A stretch of DNA of 64,000 nt from Amphirosellinia nigrospora (taxonomy: Eukaryota > Ascomycota > Sordariomycetes > Xylariales > Xylariaceae). This document shows, piece by piece, positions 51,884 through 62,818 of this stretch. The notes beneath the pieces were generated by a model that had not been told where the DNA came from, ran no database searches, and worked only from the letters and a program-made list of their open reading frames with translations. The stretch lies in the NCBI GenBank assembly GCA_004123355.1, contig SCHM01000002.1, positions 5,987,569 through 6,051,568 of the forward strand, given 5' to 3'. Positions within the stretch are counted from its first letter, which is position 1, and each line of letters starts with the position of its first letter. The position numbers and the translations under genes are program-made.

Positions 51884-52705
51884 ATGAGGAGGTTGTTTGG
51901 ACTGCCGGGGTTTGAGAAGTATCTTTTTCGCCGAGATTTAATTTTTCTCGGCAGGCAGCGCACTAACCTGTTGTATTGTCTCATATGGATACTTGACATG
52001 ATACCTAACATTCGAGGCCCTCGCTCTCGATTGCACCTTGACCGCACTGTTATGCATAAATTTTACTCAGTATTGGGCCGCGGATCCAAAGGATAAGGTT
52101 CATGCTCTACTTGGCTTAGTTGTGGAGAGTCTGAGCCCTGCAGATATTATGCCCGACGAGTTGCGTCTAGATTATAGTCTCGATGTGGTTGAAGTATGTA
52201 AAAAAGTCGCCCTGTTCTCCCCTCCAGAATACAAACCACTTAAATTCCAAGTTTACCCAAATGGAATACTAAGTAACATACCTCGGGCTCAATAAAAGCA
52301 CCCCGCGAGTTGTTACCATCATAGGCTCCAATCTCGTGAGCCTTTATGTATAGAAAGGAGAATTACTAAAAGCCTCCCTTAGGTTTCCAATCCAAGGACA
52401 GAAGCCCAAGTAGTGATAGCCCTAGAGCCCTATGATGTTTGACATACCTCACTGCCGGGCTCACTGACTTGCTATACTAGTCCGTGCTTAAAGTGAGCGG
52501 CCTACAGGTCGACGCTGTCATCGACAGTACTTGGTTCAGTCATATCTTGGATTCATTTGTTGGCTCTGCTCAGGGGCGATACTCTCACGGCTTTGTTTTG
52601 TGGCACTTCCTCTTCAACTCGATAAAAGATGGGATTTCTCCAAGTGGATTATCTTCTCGGCTGATATCGCAACGGCACAATAACCACGCCTCTGCGGGGG
52701 AATAG
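51884..52705 (+). pseudogene. Decayed HET-family (heterokaryon incompatibility) gene fragment
   Basis: Around 52080-52110 the + strand encodes AADPKDKVHALLGLV, the segment that typically follows the HET domain in fungal incompatibility-type proteins. It is followed by a Pro/Asp-rich stretch and LDYSLDVVEVCKKVA, also typical. Flanking protein-like pieces (upstream around 51884-52030, downstream around 52484-52705) lie in other frames and have no start matching the family. The copy is clearly broken, with several breaks, and its N-terminal HET core was not found. It is probably old. Family members are involved in self/non-self recognition between hyphae; this copy is unlikely to work. Confidence 0.55.
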
Positions 52706-53238
52706 CGGATCAGATTCTAGCATTCTTGGACGATGTCTTATATGGCGGCGGGCATTGAGTGTTCTACCCTACTGATGACTAACATTATGTACGCATATTG
52801 AGCAAGGTATCGATGGAGGGCGATGCCAACATAGACACTGCGTTAGCTAGTAACTTTTAGTTCAATGGAATGTTCATTTTGATTCTTGAAGGACCTATGG
52901 GTGCTCCGATACTGGCATAGCTAGGAGACTTGGGTCCTTGCCCATTTGGAGGAGACTTACGATATAATCTTCGAATATAGGAGATTTGATTCTTTTTCAT
53001 AAGGTAAGTAGCCACACATTACAAAACTCATAGGTGGTAGAGGTGGCGCATGTGTGGGACCAAGGCAAGCTGGGGTAAGGCCATAGAAAAATAATAGTGC
53101 GCGTGATGCATTGTTTACTGGAGTGATTTCGTCTATGAACTCGTATATACCTAGGTCAATTTGGGTGAAGTAGGAGGGTCGCGTACGTATTTAGTGCTTG
53201 CGCAAGAGCTATTAGGAATATTATCCAAAAATTCCCTT

Positions 53239-53248
53239 TACCTAGGTA
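53239..53248. repeat. TACCTAGGTA palindrome, copy 4
   Basis: Exact copy of the motif; a partial copy (ACCTAGGT) lies about 90 bases before it. Confidence 0.6.
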
Positions 53249-55584
53249 CGTAGTGCATCCTAGCAAGAAAATCCGGCAGTAAATCTTAGGAACTTACCAT
53301 TTAGCATATGTCTTCTTATTTCCTATATAGATGTCTCTCTTTAGAAGGTCATGACCGTGTGAGCTCGAGCTTCGAGTAGTCTAATACTCGAATAAATGGG
53401 TATTTAGTAGCATTAATGTAGAGTGTTTTAAAGATAACCTCCTTACAAAGTTATCGATGGTTAGTGTAGGTTGTTGGGGCCAGGTATAGAATGGTGAGCA
53501 GGGAGTTTCTTAGCTCCGGTTTCTTGGAGAGGGCATCGTGAGAGTAATCGCGGGTCAGTTGTATTACGTTCCACATCCGCACGGATATCATTACCCCTCC
53601 TCAAATCGTGATGGTAGGTTTGCCTTCTTATTGGCTAAAGTAGTATGTAATGGCACGAACCTCATAAGTATTGCGTTTCATAGTATGTATTTGGCCGTGG
53701 GCAGCTGCTGTAGCTCGTCGCCATGGTTGTCACGAACTAGTCACGTTGACTCGCCGGATTATGTTATCCGTCTCCATCATCGAGCATGAACCGTGTCCCT
53801 TTCAACGAAAACTCACGTTCGCTCTTCTGCCAGGACAGCTCTGATAGGTTCTGTTATAAATAATACCGAATTGAGCGGCTGCAAGAGAAGTGCCACCAAG
53901 CACTGGCTGCCTCTGCTGGTGTTCAATTCTCATTTCAGTGACTAACTAGCCTCGGTGTTACTGGTTAGGGTCTGTATGCAGTCGCGTGTATGCAGCCATT
54001 TTGAGAGATCAGGCCATCTAGAGCAATCACTAATACTCATGTCACAAACGGAAGCCAACCACTGGAGCGGGATGAGCCGCCCCCGCGTAAACAATATTCC
54101 CATGTGCTCAGGGGATGGATGGTATTGCATATTGCTACGCTGCGAATACCCGCCAATCTTGATTAGTCTAGGCTTATGAGGGGTACGTGGAACTTGACTG
54201 GAGTGGGTATTTGGAGAACTCTGTCGTGCACTTGACTTGACTAACGGCCGTCAAAACACTGACAAAACCTGGCTGTATGGTAGGGCCTGGGAACATGCTA
54301 GTGTTGAAGAAAGTTAGGGAAGGATGACCGACTAGGTCTTAGAGCCATGTGTTTGGTTCTTCATACCTACCTAGTAGAGTGTAGTGACGGCAATGTAAGG
54401 AAATAAAGGGCCGAGCCAGGCACGCGATACTAGGGCCAGTTCGTACTAATATTACATGATGATTTGCCTCGGACCGTAATGTGCACTGCAGAAGACAAGC
54501 CCAGACGCCGAATCCAGGACCCAAGTGCCTGTCACATGAGCAGCGAACACAAAAACCCTTGACAGGGATCATGCTCGCGCGGCCCTATCCTGGGCAGTGT
54601 GGAAGTTCAGGGTCCAGCAAACATGGGTTCCACGATTTGGGTACTCCTTGATCGTCTTTGGGAACACTATGTACATCGCATTTTCCTCGGCTGGGCGGTG
54701 AGTCGGGCTTGTGCTCCGTACAGAACAGTAGATGTTTGGGTTCAACGTAAGTGGAGTGTAGGTCCCTGCAGATCAGATCAGCTGGGTCGTTGAAAAAAAA
54801 TATATCAACATTTGGATACTTAGGTCTTGATGAAAAGTGAGCATAGCGTTCAGTGGTTTGTCAATGACACAAACAAGACTGTATTGCCATATACTTGCAA
54901 AGGTTTTACCTAGATATTCCCTTCAAACAAACACCGTTGTTAGTCTACGATGACGCGCTGGCAGAAGAAGTATTCGGCGTAACGTGTGCCCAAAGTCCAG
55001 TAGCCCCAAGGCCAAGCTGGCGGAATAACGGGGAAGAGTCCCTTTCTAGACGGGGTGTCGTGTGCGCTGTGGGGTACAAGGACAGAAGACTGGATGGAAG
55101 GCTAGAAAAAGAAAGGCCAAGACCGGCTTGGTGCTGATTCGCGGTAGCACAACACCCCCACCAAGTTTGTTCACGAGCGAAGCAAATGGGGAAATGGGAA
55201 TTGGGAATTGTCTCAAATCTCAGTCAAGGTTCTGCGGGCCGTCCCTATCTGACACTGAAACCGAAGCCCCCTGTTACGATAGACAGTAGGATTGGGCGCC
55301 GTTGAGCAAGATCGATGATGAGGTTGGTTTGCCACGCTGGCAGACCATCCGTGAGCGAGTGCTTGGAGGAGGGAGCCGATTGGCCGACGTGGAATGAACA
55401 ATGAACCAGGCTAGCTGAATGAATGAACGCCCAGTCACAATGGCCAACTATCGGCGATCCGCATCTTTTGCCTACTCACTATCAAATGCTGTGCAAGGCG
55501 ACGCGATGCATCGCGCCGTATCGAGTGAACGTGTTTCTCGGCTACTCCAGGCGAAGAGAAGAGAGAGAAGAGTTCAGCTGGGCA

Positions 55585-55612
55585 ATGGCTGACCATGGCT
55601 GACCATGGCTGA
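55585..55612. repeat. Tandem ATGGCTGACC decamer (nearly three copies)
   Basis: Two exact 10-base units followed by an incomplete third. It is short, outside any recognised gene, and each unit holds an ATG, so it slightly lengthens chance frames. Confidence 0.7.
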
Positions 55613-56289
55613 TGACTATAGTCCGACTATGCGGCAGCTGAAACACCTAAGACAAAGACACGGCATACACCATGTATAGCCGCCTCAATCTACTAATACA
55701 TTAGTAGAGATGCTGCCCAACTAATGATTCTGAGCACTAGCCACGTCCACGTATGCCGTTATGGGGCTCCCCAGCACATGCCAGCGAACTCGGGGGGAAG
55801 ATTATGACTGAAACTGATGTGGTCGAACGATGGGGTGGCTGGTCGTGCGCATCGGCTCTCCAGCTACCTACCAGTATCCAGTATCGAGACAGATCAGAGG
55901 GAGCAAGCAACATTGTCAAACAATCTATCCAATCGATACCTAGAAAGAAGTGAGTATGCGCGTGAGATTGTAGTTCGTTACGTGTAGAGCAAACCTTTGA
56001 CACTGTTATTCAAGGGTCTTCTGTTAGTCATTGCCCTGCTGGGCGAACCCCATGGGCTGCCCGTGGCTCCGTGCCGCTCCCTCGTCGGCCTGTCCAGTGG
56101 CAGCCCAGTGGCAGCCCAGTTGATTTGGGGTCATTACTGCATTGGGCCCACCCTTGGCCCAACCTGGAAATAACCCCAATTAGGACCCGTCCAACTGGCT
56201 AGTGGTGACATAGTGACACGGCGCTACGGCTCACAGCACAACACGACCTACCCGTCTAGGGTACGGCTGTAGGGGCTGTAGGGGGGTAA

Positions 56290-57027
56290 TCTCTCATCTC
56301 TCCATCACTCCCATCTTCTTTTCTTGCCTTGATTCCTTCACATCATATCGCCATTCAACTGAGGTATACATCTCTTCAACACGGGAAGATGGTACAATAT
56401 CCACTTATGCGAACAACTCATATATTTCGAACTGCAGACGTCTCCAGTAACTGTTCTTGCTTGTATCAACGTCTCGCCCTCTCTGTACCGGCTAGTGTAG
56501 AACGAAAACCAAATACGTCACACCTGCCAGTAGTCCTCCTAGTTTACCCGCTTATGCGCCTCGACACTCTCATCTTCGACCAGCACCACGTACCTACCTA
56601 ATCCTCCAACTTGTGTCTGACGATATAATCGTACAGTCCCAACCTCAGGGCTGACAGTGCGCCGAATTCTATCTACCTCTCGATACCCTATCGACGGGAT
56701 TGTCTGTCCCCGCGTCGTTTGTCAGTTTAGAGCAGCTACAACCCATCCGCTATCTGGTCCTTTCGCGCCTGATCGTCGAGTTCAGAGTCGATTGTCGATT
56801 CACCAACGCCGCCATTGTCTCGGAAACAATCGCTGCGCCCCTTCCAACTCCAGTCCCTACCCCCTACCCTCATCGACGCCTCGGTTATAGGAAACAAACA
56901 CCTCCCTCTAAGCTTTAGCTCTTGCGATCCCGTCTGCAACCTCAAACCTTCATTCAACCTCCAACCTGATTAAGTCAAGGTTGCTCCCACCTCGCCCTAT
57001 CTCATACCGCGTGGCTTTCTCTCGACG
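56290..57027 (+). promoter_or_regulatory. Pyrimidine-rich promoter and leader of the coiled-coil protein gene
   Basis: CT-rich sequence (TCTCATCTCTCCATC, CTTCTTTTCTTGCC) runs up to the start at 57028. Several short frames with their own ATG (for example at 56329 and 56657) lie in it and, if transcribed, would be upstream reading frames. No TATA box seen. Confidence 0.45.
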
Positions 57028-58734
57028 ATGCTCGCCATGACGAGGATGCCTTCTGATTCATTTCTACCTTCGGGTGGTCTTGACTCTTTTCGTCGCTCCA
57101 TAGCTCCTATCCCCCACTTCAACCACCGGCCAGACTCTATGATATCCCCTTTGTCTTTGCCGAATTCCTTGCAACCACCTTCTCTTGATGCTTCGAATAG
57201 TATCACGCTACCGCCTACATATCGTACCTCTCCATCGTCCCTCGCAGTAGCATCAGATTCCCAACAGTATCTTACGGCGGAACATCACTCCCTCTTAACG
57301 CCGACGAGAAGGACGCCAGGATCTTCTCTCACATCGCCCTCCATGGCGCCCACCAACCCCGGCGCTATGTCGCCGTTCGAGCATTTGAGCCCTCAGACAA
57401 GTGCCATCCTTCTTCAACGTAGAGAGGAGTACAGTCGGAGATTACAAGAAAACTGGCAAGCGGAGCGTGTCCATCTAGAAGCCAGTCGTGCTCGAGCCGA
57501 AGAGATGTTTCGGGAAGAACGGGAAATGATGGACGAAGAGCGGCTACTTTGGGTGGAACAAAAGACGAGATTGGAAAATGAGATTTTGGATTGGAAACAA
57601 AGGACTGCAGCCGCCGAGGCCGAGGTAGCTAATTTGTCCAGGCTACTCGGAAACAATGGCGCGGGTAAATTCGGCACCTTCATCGATGGAACCGTTGAAA
57701 AAGCCATAGGAAACCGTAAATCAGGCAATTCTGACAGTCCGAAAATAGTTGGTCTATCTACCAGCACATATCGGACTCCATCCGATGGTGTTTCGCCTAG
57801 TAGTCTACCACATGGGAGAGGGTCGACTATACCAGAGTCGAATCCCTTCGTGCCGCTCGATCCTCGAATGCAGAGTACTTCGCCGAGCAATACTGCTCCT
57901 TGCCAAGAACAAGAACGAGTTCCATCGATCGACATCAACGAGGTTATTCCGGGGCTTGAAGGAATTCGATTGAGAGCGCCCGCAATTCAGAAACCCACGT
58001 TTAATGATGAAAAACCATCGTCACCTACAGGGGCATCTGCTAGAAGTTCTCCATCTAACCTAGCCAAAGACTTTGCCGAACCGCAACCCAAAGCCTCACC
58101 CGCTGTACGGGTACAAGCCGCCTTGCTGGCTCCTGAGCACCGCAGACTCACGATGCATGCTGGGCATACGCCAAATCATTCCATGTCGTTCTCCAAGATC
58201 CCGACTTTAGAGTCCACCACCACCAACACCGCTGGTAGCACCGGAACATCGACACCAACAAGTCCCGATGACACGAAACTGCCTCAAGTGGACCCAGCAC
58301 AGGACCAAAGCGGACCGTCTACCATCCGTGACGCTGACGAGGAGAACCATGGGGCGCCAGGGCTCGATTATGATGACAACATTTCAGAGGAGGCTATACT
58401 TGAACCTAGCGATGATGATCCAGAGCTAAAAGGCCCCCTGTGTCTCAAAAATCGGCCGGCAGCGGATGAGGTGTTTCTTCGAAGGTTATCAGATAAACTA
58501 GAAGAAGTTAGGGCAACTGATGCTGCACCATCCGTTCTCAATGATCCGGCAATGTTGGAGGACGCAAGAAAACACTTGACGGACCATGGGGCTACCCTTT
58601 CAACTGTGCCTGCTAATGACAGCCATCCGGAAGAGGGACTTGAAGACGTCGAGGAACACATTCCCTTGAAATTAAGGCAGAGCAGTAATTTTGGCCAACC
58701 CCTCGGCCAAATTCGTCGCCCATCAGGGTTCTAA
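57028..58734 (+). CDS. Uncharacterised coiled-coil fungal protein, 568 residues
   Basis: A single uninterrupted exon. I do not recognise a named family. The N-terminal 120 residues are Ser/Pro-rich and probably disordered. Residues about 125-208 form a strong coiled coil rich in Glu, Arg and Leu (REEYSRRLQENWQAERVHL, EEMFREEREMMDEERLLW). A long disordered Ser/Thr/Pro region follows. Near residue 469 a compact segment, GPLCLKNRPAADEVFLRRL, looks conserved. The C-terminus is acidic and then ends IRRPSGF. This layout suits a scaffold or cytoskeletal adaptor, but that is inference. Start choice: the ATG at 57028 follows CTCGCC; another in-frame ATG is at 57046. Unlike six other genes here, this one carries no frame change. 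Confidence 0.85.
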   Translation: MLAMTRMPSDSFLPSGGLDSFRRSIAPIPHFNHRPDSMISPLSLPNSLQPPSLDASNSITLPPTYRTSPSSLAVASDSQQYLTAEHHSLLTPTRRTPGSSLTSPSMAPTNPGAMSPFEHLSPQTSAILLQRREEYSRRLQENWQAERVHLEASRARAEEMFREEREMMDEERLLWVEQKTRLENEILDWKQRTAAAEAEVANLSRLLGNNGAGKFGTFIDGTVEKAIGNRKSGNSDSPKIVGLSTSTYRTPSDGVSPSSLPHGRGSTIPESNPFVPLDPRMQSTSPSNTAPCQEQERVPSIDINEVIPGLEGIRLRAPAIQKPTFNDEKPSSPTGASARSSPSNLAKDFAEPQPKASPAVRVQAALLAPEHRRLTMHAGHTPNHSMSFSKIPTLESTTTNTAGSTGTSTPTSPDDTKLPQVDPAQDQSGPSTIRDADEENHGAPGLDYDDNISEEAILEPSDDDPELKGPLCLKNRPAADEVFLRRLSDKLEEVRATDAAPSVLNDPAMLEDARKHLTDHGATLSTVPANDSHPEEGLEDVEEHIPLKLRQSSNFGQPLGQIRRPSGF

Positions 58735-60326
58735 ACCAACAACCCCTACAGCGATCGGCTCTAAGTTCCCACGCGCTACCACCTCACTTGAAACATCTCA
58801 CTCGCCTTATTTCTTTTGTCCCACCTCTCATGTTTTTAAATAGCACCCACATTTTCTTTACGAAGCGATGATCAGGATAGGATAGTTTTCTCTTAACATT
58901 TAGCATTGCATCACCCACAATACCCTTTGTTATACCTCTTGGTTGTTCGTTTAGACGGAGCATGTACCTCATTTCAATTGGCTTCACCGGGGACATCATC
59001 GGGAGGATTCGGATCACGGTCGGGCGGCGTTGGTTTTTGCTATTTATTTCTATGCCTTTTCAGTCATAGTGCTCTTCATTAAAAGCATACTGTCGGTTGG
59101 CCAGCACGGAACGGAGAGGACAAAAGCCTGGGCAAACAGCCAATGCACACACGTCATCCATTTTCTATCTGTCTCATGCGAATAACCCATAATCAACGCA
59201 ATAAGCGAGAAATCATGTACATATACTCTCTTATTAGAGGGACGCCTGGGCAGGGGTTGCGGCCTCGAAAACGGTGGTCGAAACGATGGCTACCTGGAGA
59301 TAATATATCCCAAGGTACTATACGTCCTGATCTTCTGCGCAATGAAGTGACGCATACTATGTAATATTCTTTGTTTATAATGGGGCTAGCAATGCTTCAT
59401 ATGCGTGCTGGATGGACTCATGACTTCATCTTGCATATAGCGTCAACATGGGACGGAAGCGAGCTGAGCCAGGCTCTCCCAAACACCTCACAGTAACATG
59501 CGATGCAACTATTCCACTCCATTGCGTTGCAGCAGCTTGATAAATGATGCCACGTCTAGGCAGTGCGCAGTGAGCGTCATTAAAGCAGTCTCTTAATTAA
59601 GCCCGCAAAACTGAACAGACTTGACAATGCGACCAGCACCCATATTTTCGAGATTATCCTCAGATTTCACTACTCCATGTCCATCCGAAGTGGGGACAAT
59701 GGCGATGACGTCTTTGTTCATTAAGGAATGTTACCTACTTCCACCGGAGTGTTCTATACCTGCTCTTAGTGCAATTAATTTGTTGCCGAGCTCACTTTGA
59801 ACCACGTGGAATTTAGCTGACACTAGCGAAAGCATCGAGAGCTGTCTGAATCATGCGCATCTGTAACAAATTCATATGCTGCACTAGGCCCGTTATAGCC
59901 ATACAGAGCTTTGTCCGGCCGTCCGGTTTGGGTAACCCGGAGACAAATCTAGTTTCGGTGGAATTGAAAGATTTATTTAGAATTGGGATTTCAGTAATGA
60001 AACTCCTCCGAGGTAGGCTTTGTGGTAGCATGGCCTTCGCTTTTTACCACGGGTCAAATCCCTCGCTCTAGGTAAACTGGGCGCTGATGGAAATTGGGGG
60101 ATATCGATATTATAGATGACTCGTGACATGAACGCACTTAATTTTATTTACCCATAGCACTAGCTGCACTTGATGACAGAGCCTCCTATGCACACAGCAT
60201 ACCCTCGCGGTACACGCAGTTGTAGCCTCAAGCAGGTGACGTATAACGGACCCATCTATTTAGAGCGTGTTGGCTTCAATTAATGACGAGGGGCATCAAC
60301 CAATATACGCCGAATAGCAAGCCACC
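58735..60326. other. Intergenic region
   Basis: 3' end of the coiled-coil protein gene, then mixed and AT-rich sequence. No gene recognised. A tRNA-like B-box remnant near 60050 was considered and rejected. Confidence 0.5.
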
Positions 60327-60720
60327 ATGAGGTTTATCAATGTTGAAGCCCCTAACACTAGAGGAGTTCATGGTCGTGAGGCTAGAGGCTATAGAGTATA
60401 CCATACTATCTCACAGTTGAGAGGATGAGGAGGCCACATTCCAAGACTTCACGAGCTCTAGCTCGCACAGGGAGAGCAAGAATGGGTTCGGCAAGATTAA
60501 GAAGACGTGTGGGCTGGCTCGCCGCGACGGCATCCAGTATGCCTGGGTAGATACGTGCTCTATCGTAAAGACTAGCAGCGCCGAACTCACGGAAGCTATT
60601 AGCGCCAGGCCATGTCGAGTTCTATGACTGGGGATGGGAATTCTGCGGAACGAAGAATAACTTAAAGGAGTTCGAGAAGAGGAATATATACATCCTCAAG
60701 CAGCTCGACGCCTCATGATC
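60327..60720 (+). pseudogene. Decayed HET-domain gene fragment
   Basis: The + strand begins with an ATG in good context (CCACCATGA) encoding MRFINVE, the usual first residues of HET-domain proteins. It then shows TFQDF, GFGKIKKTCGLARRDG and QYAWVDTCSI, which is the HET-domain core. The middle of the family is missing, and the sequence resumes with VEFYDWGWEF, a segment normally some 100 residues further on, so there is an internal deletion. Several further breaks are present. HET proteins trigger cell death after fusion of unlike hyphae; this copy is a fossil. The fragment keeps higher GC than the DNA after it. Confidence 0.72.
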
Positions 60721-61666
60721 GAGGGATCGCAAGGCGAGCCACTGCAACGCTTTCGTCTTCCGGAAGGACTTCAACACGATGCTCTTGACTCAGTGCCGGG
60801 ATTGTCCTTTCATTGCTTCGCTAATAGAGCCAATGGAAACTTGGCATTAGGCGGCTGACTGTTCATAGTAGGGACGTTCACGGGCGCAGGTTGATGGAGG
60901 TTGGTGCGAAGGGCCTAGAGCATATGTGCGGAATGGCGAGACAGTGCCTCGAGAGGCCTCCAAGCGGCATGCTGATAGAATTTGAGAGCAATTCATTCAA
61001 GATCAGCGAGGCCACGATGGAAAAGCAGGTTGTGCATTTCATTGATCTGGAGCTCGAAGATGCCCTGAGGCCCAAGGATTTATTCGGGAAACGAAACGGG
61101 GGAGCTCGACACTCAATTAATAAATTAACCGATAAAGTAAATGATGGAAATAGAAAGTTGTTCACGATTTATATTTTAGCGGCAATAAATTTAGCGGTCT
61201 GACTTGGATTACCAGCGAGCAAACTGCGTGATGACAATCGCGGCTATCCCGATCTTTAAATACATGATTCCTCTCAACAAGACTTAGTATCTTGCCTTGC
61301 TACGATATAATATCATACTTAATCGAGCCCCCTATACCTAGACTTTAGCCTGGACTTTGTCAGGCTAGTAGACACCTATTAATATAGCCAAAAGCTACTT
61401 GTTCCCCTTTTCCCTTCTCCCTATCAATATTATTACTATTAGTGAACGCCTATTCTATCAATATCCGATAGCACGCCAATGTTTCTAAGAATTAGTGAAT
61501 GCTAGTCAGACAGAATCATGTGTCATTTTTAACCCAATTTAAAACAGGTCACGCGTATCTTGTAAGAATGAGCAAATCTATTGTCTGTAGATTCAATACT
61601 TGTGTAGGAAATCAGTGACTATAGTGGTTTCCTGAATTGTCTCAGACCATGGCAATTTCTGTCATG
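60721..61666. other. Intergenic region downstream of the SDR gene
   Basis: A 103-codon + frame at 60891-61202 (Met- and Glu-rich) lies just after the HET relic and may be its more distal debris; no motif recognised. From 61.2 kb the sequence is AT-rich with no gene. Confidence 0.5.
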
Positions 61667-62818
61667 TTACCACTCAAACTTCTCCTTGACCAGCTCTTCA
61701 GACATCTTCCAAAGTTTATCGCCCCCGGCGTTCGACACGTTTCCAGGCAGCGCCTTATCCGTAATCTGGCAAGCATCCAAGTAGACGCCGTAATTCTCCT
61801 TGCCATCCCTCGTCTCGCCCGGGCCTAGCTTCGGATCCAACGCCGCAACCAGACTAGTCGAGGCCCCGGCGCCCAACGTCTTGTAAGTGAACAGCCCTGC
61901 GTCAAGCATAGCGTTGATAGCCGCCATGTTCTCAGCCGGGAAGCTTCGTCCCAGCTCTGTTTTGATGACGCCGGGGTGGACGGCTAGGGTGAGGATCCCA
62001 TATTTCTCGTACAGACGATTGTTCGCCCCGACGCCGAAGAGCACGTTGGCTATTTTGCTCTGGTTGTACCCGTCGAGTCCCACGTACGACTTGTTCTGCA
62101 CGTCCTTGTATCCCCACGCCTCGATCCACTCGTAGTTCGGCTGCTCTGCTTCGGGTAGGTCCTTGTTGAGCTTCTCGAAGTTCGTGTCGCTCCATCGCAT
62201 GGGGGCCCGCATCGGCGAGGCGGACGACACATTGACGATCCGCGTGGCTCCTTTGGGGTTCTTCTCTGCGGCCTTGATGAGCTTGGGCATGAGGGAGCAG
62301 GTCAGCAGCCAGTGGCCGATGTGATTCGTCGCGAAGTGTAGTTCGATCCCATCCTCGCTGAGCTCGCGTTCTGGGATCCCCATCACCCCCGCGCTGTTGA
62401 CGATGATGTCGATGGTGGGCACGTCGGCCCACGAGAGAGCTTCAGAAGCGGCCGCCCTGACGGACTTCTGACTAGAAAGGTTGACGTTGAGCCCTCGATA
62501 GTCTACATCAGGATACTGGGCCTTGAGCAGGGCAATGCATCTCTCGATTTTAGATGGCGTGCGGCCCGCTATGATGAGGTGCGCAGGAGATTGCGATGCC
62601 TAGAAAGAACAATATTAGTGAGCAAGTTATCTGGCCATCATGGAGGGCTTGTAGGGCCCGGAGGAGCTTACGAATGCCTGGCAAGTAGCGAAGCCTATAC
62701 CTGCGGGGTTGCCGCCTGTCACGAGAACCGTCTTTCCGCGAATGCCCTCGCTAAAGACCTGGGCGACTTCGAGAGCCTCGGTATTTACATTGAATTCTGG
62801 GTGAGTTGTGGCCGGCAT
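61667..62818 (-). CDS. Short-chain dehydrogenase/reductase (SDR), retinol-dehydrogenase-like
   Basis: An NAD(P)-dependent oxidoreductase of the SDR superfamily, 359 residues, unbroken. Exons on the minus strand are 62818-62672 and 62599-61667, with intron 62671-62600 (GTAAGC...TCTAG). The cofactor-binding loop reads TGGNPAGIG, with one residue more than the classic TGxxxGIG. Next come VNSAGVMG (the NNAG-type motif), VNVSSASP (catalytic Ser) and YNQSKIANVLF (catalytic Tyr and Lys), then HPGVIKTEL. The start at 62818 (MPATTHPEF) was chosen over an upstream in-frame ATG at 62863 because it gives the usual short N-terminus. The gene is GC-rich, with AT-rich flanks and a TATA-like box about 120 bases upstream. 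Substrate is unknown; no neighbouring biosynthetic gene indicates a pathway. Confidence 0.92.

Larger units (their letters stand above)
52706..56289. other. Intergenic region between HET relic and coiled-coil protein gene
   Basis: No gene recognised. AT-rich to about 53.5 kb, then of mixed composition with many short overlapping frames. A GC-rich patch near 56050-56170 contains a duplicated CAGTGGCAGCC unit. No RNA gene was seen. Confidence 0.5.

Noticed and set aside
59990-60075. Possible tRNA (GGGTCAAATCC B-box-like sequence)
   Set aside because: The T-arm loop is one base short, and no acceptor stem or A-box with proper spacing could be drawn.
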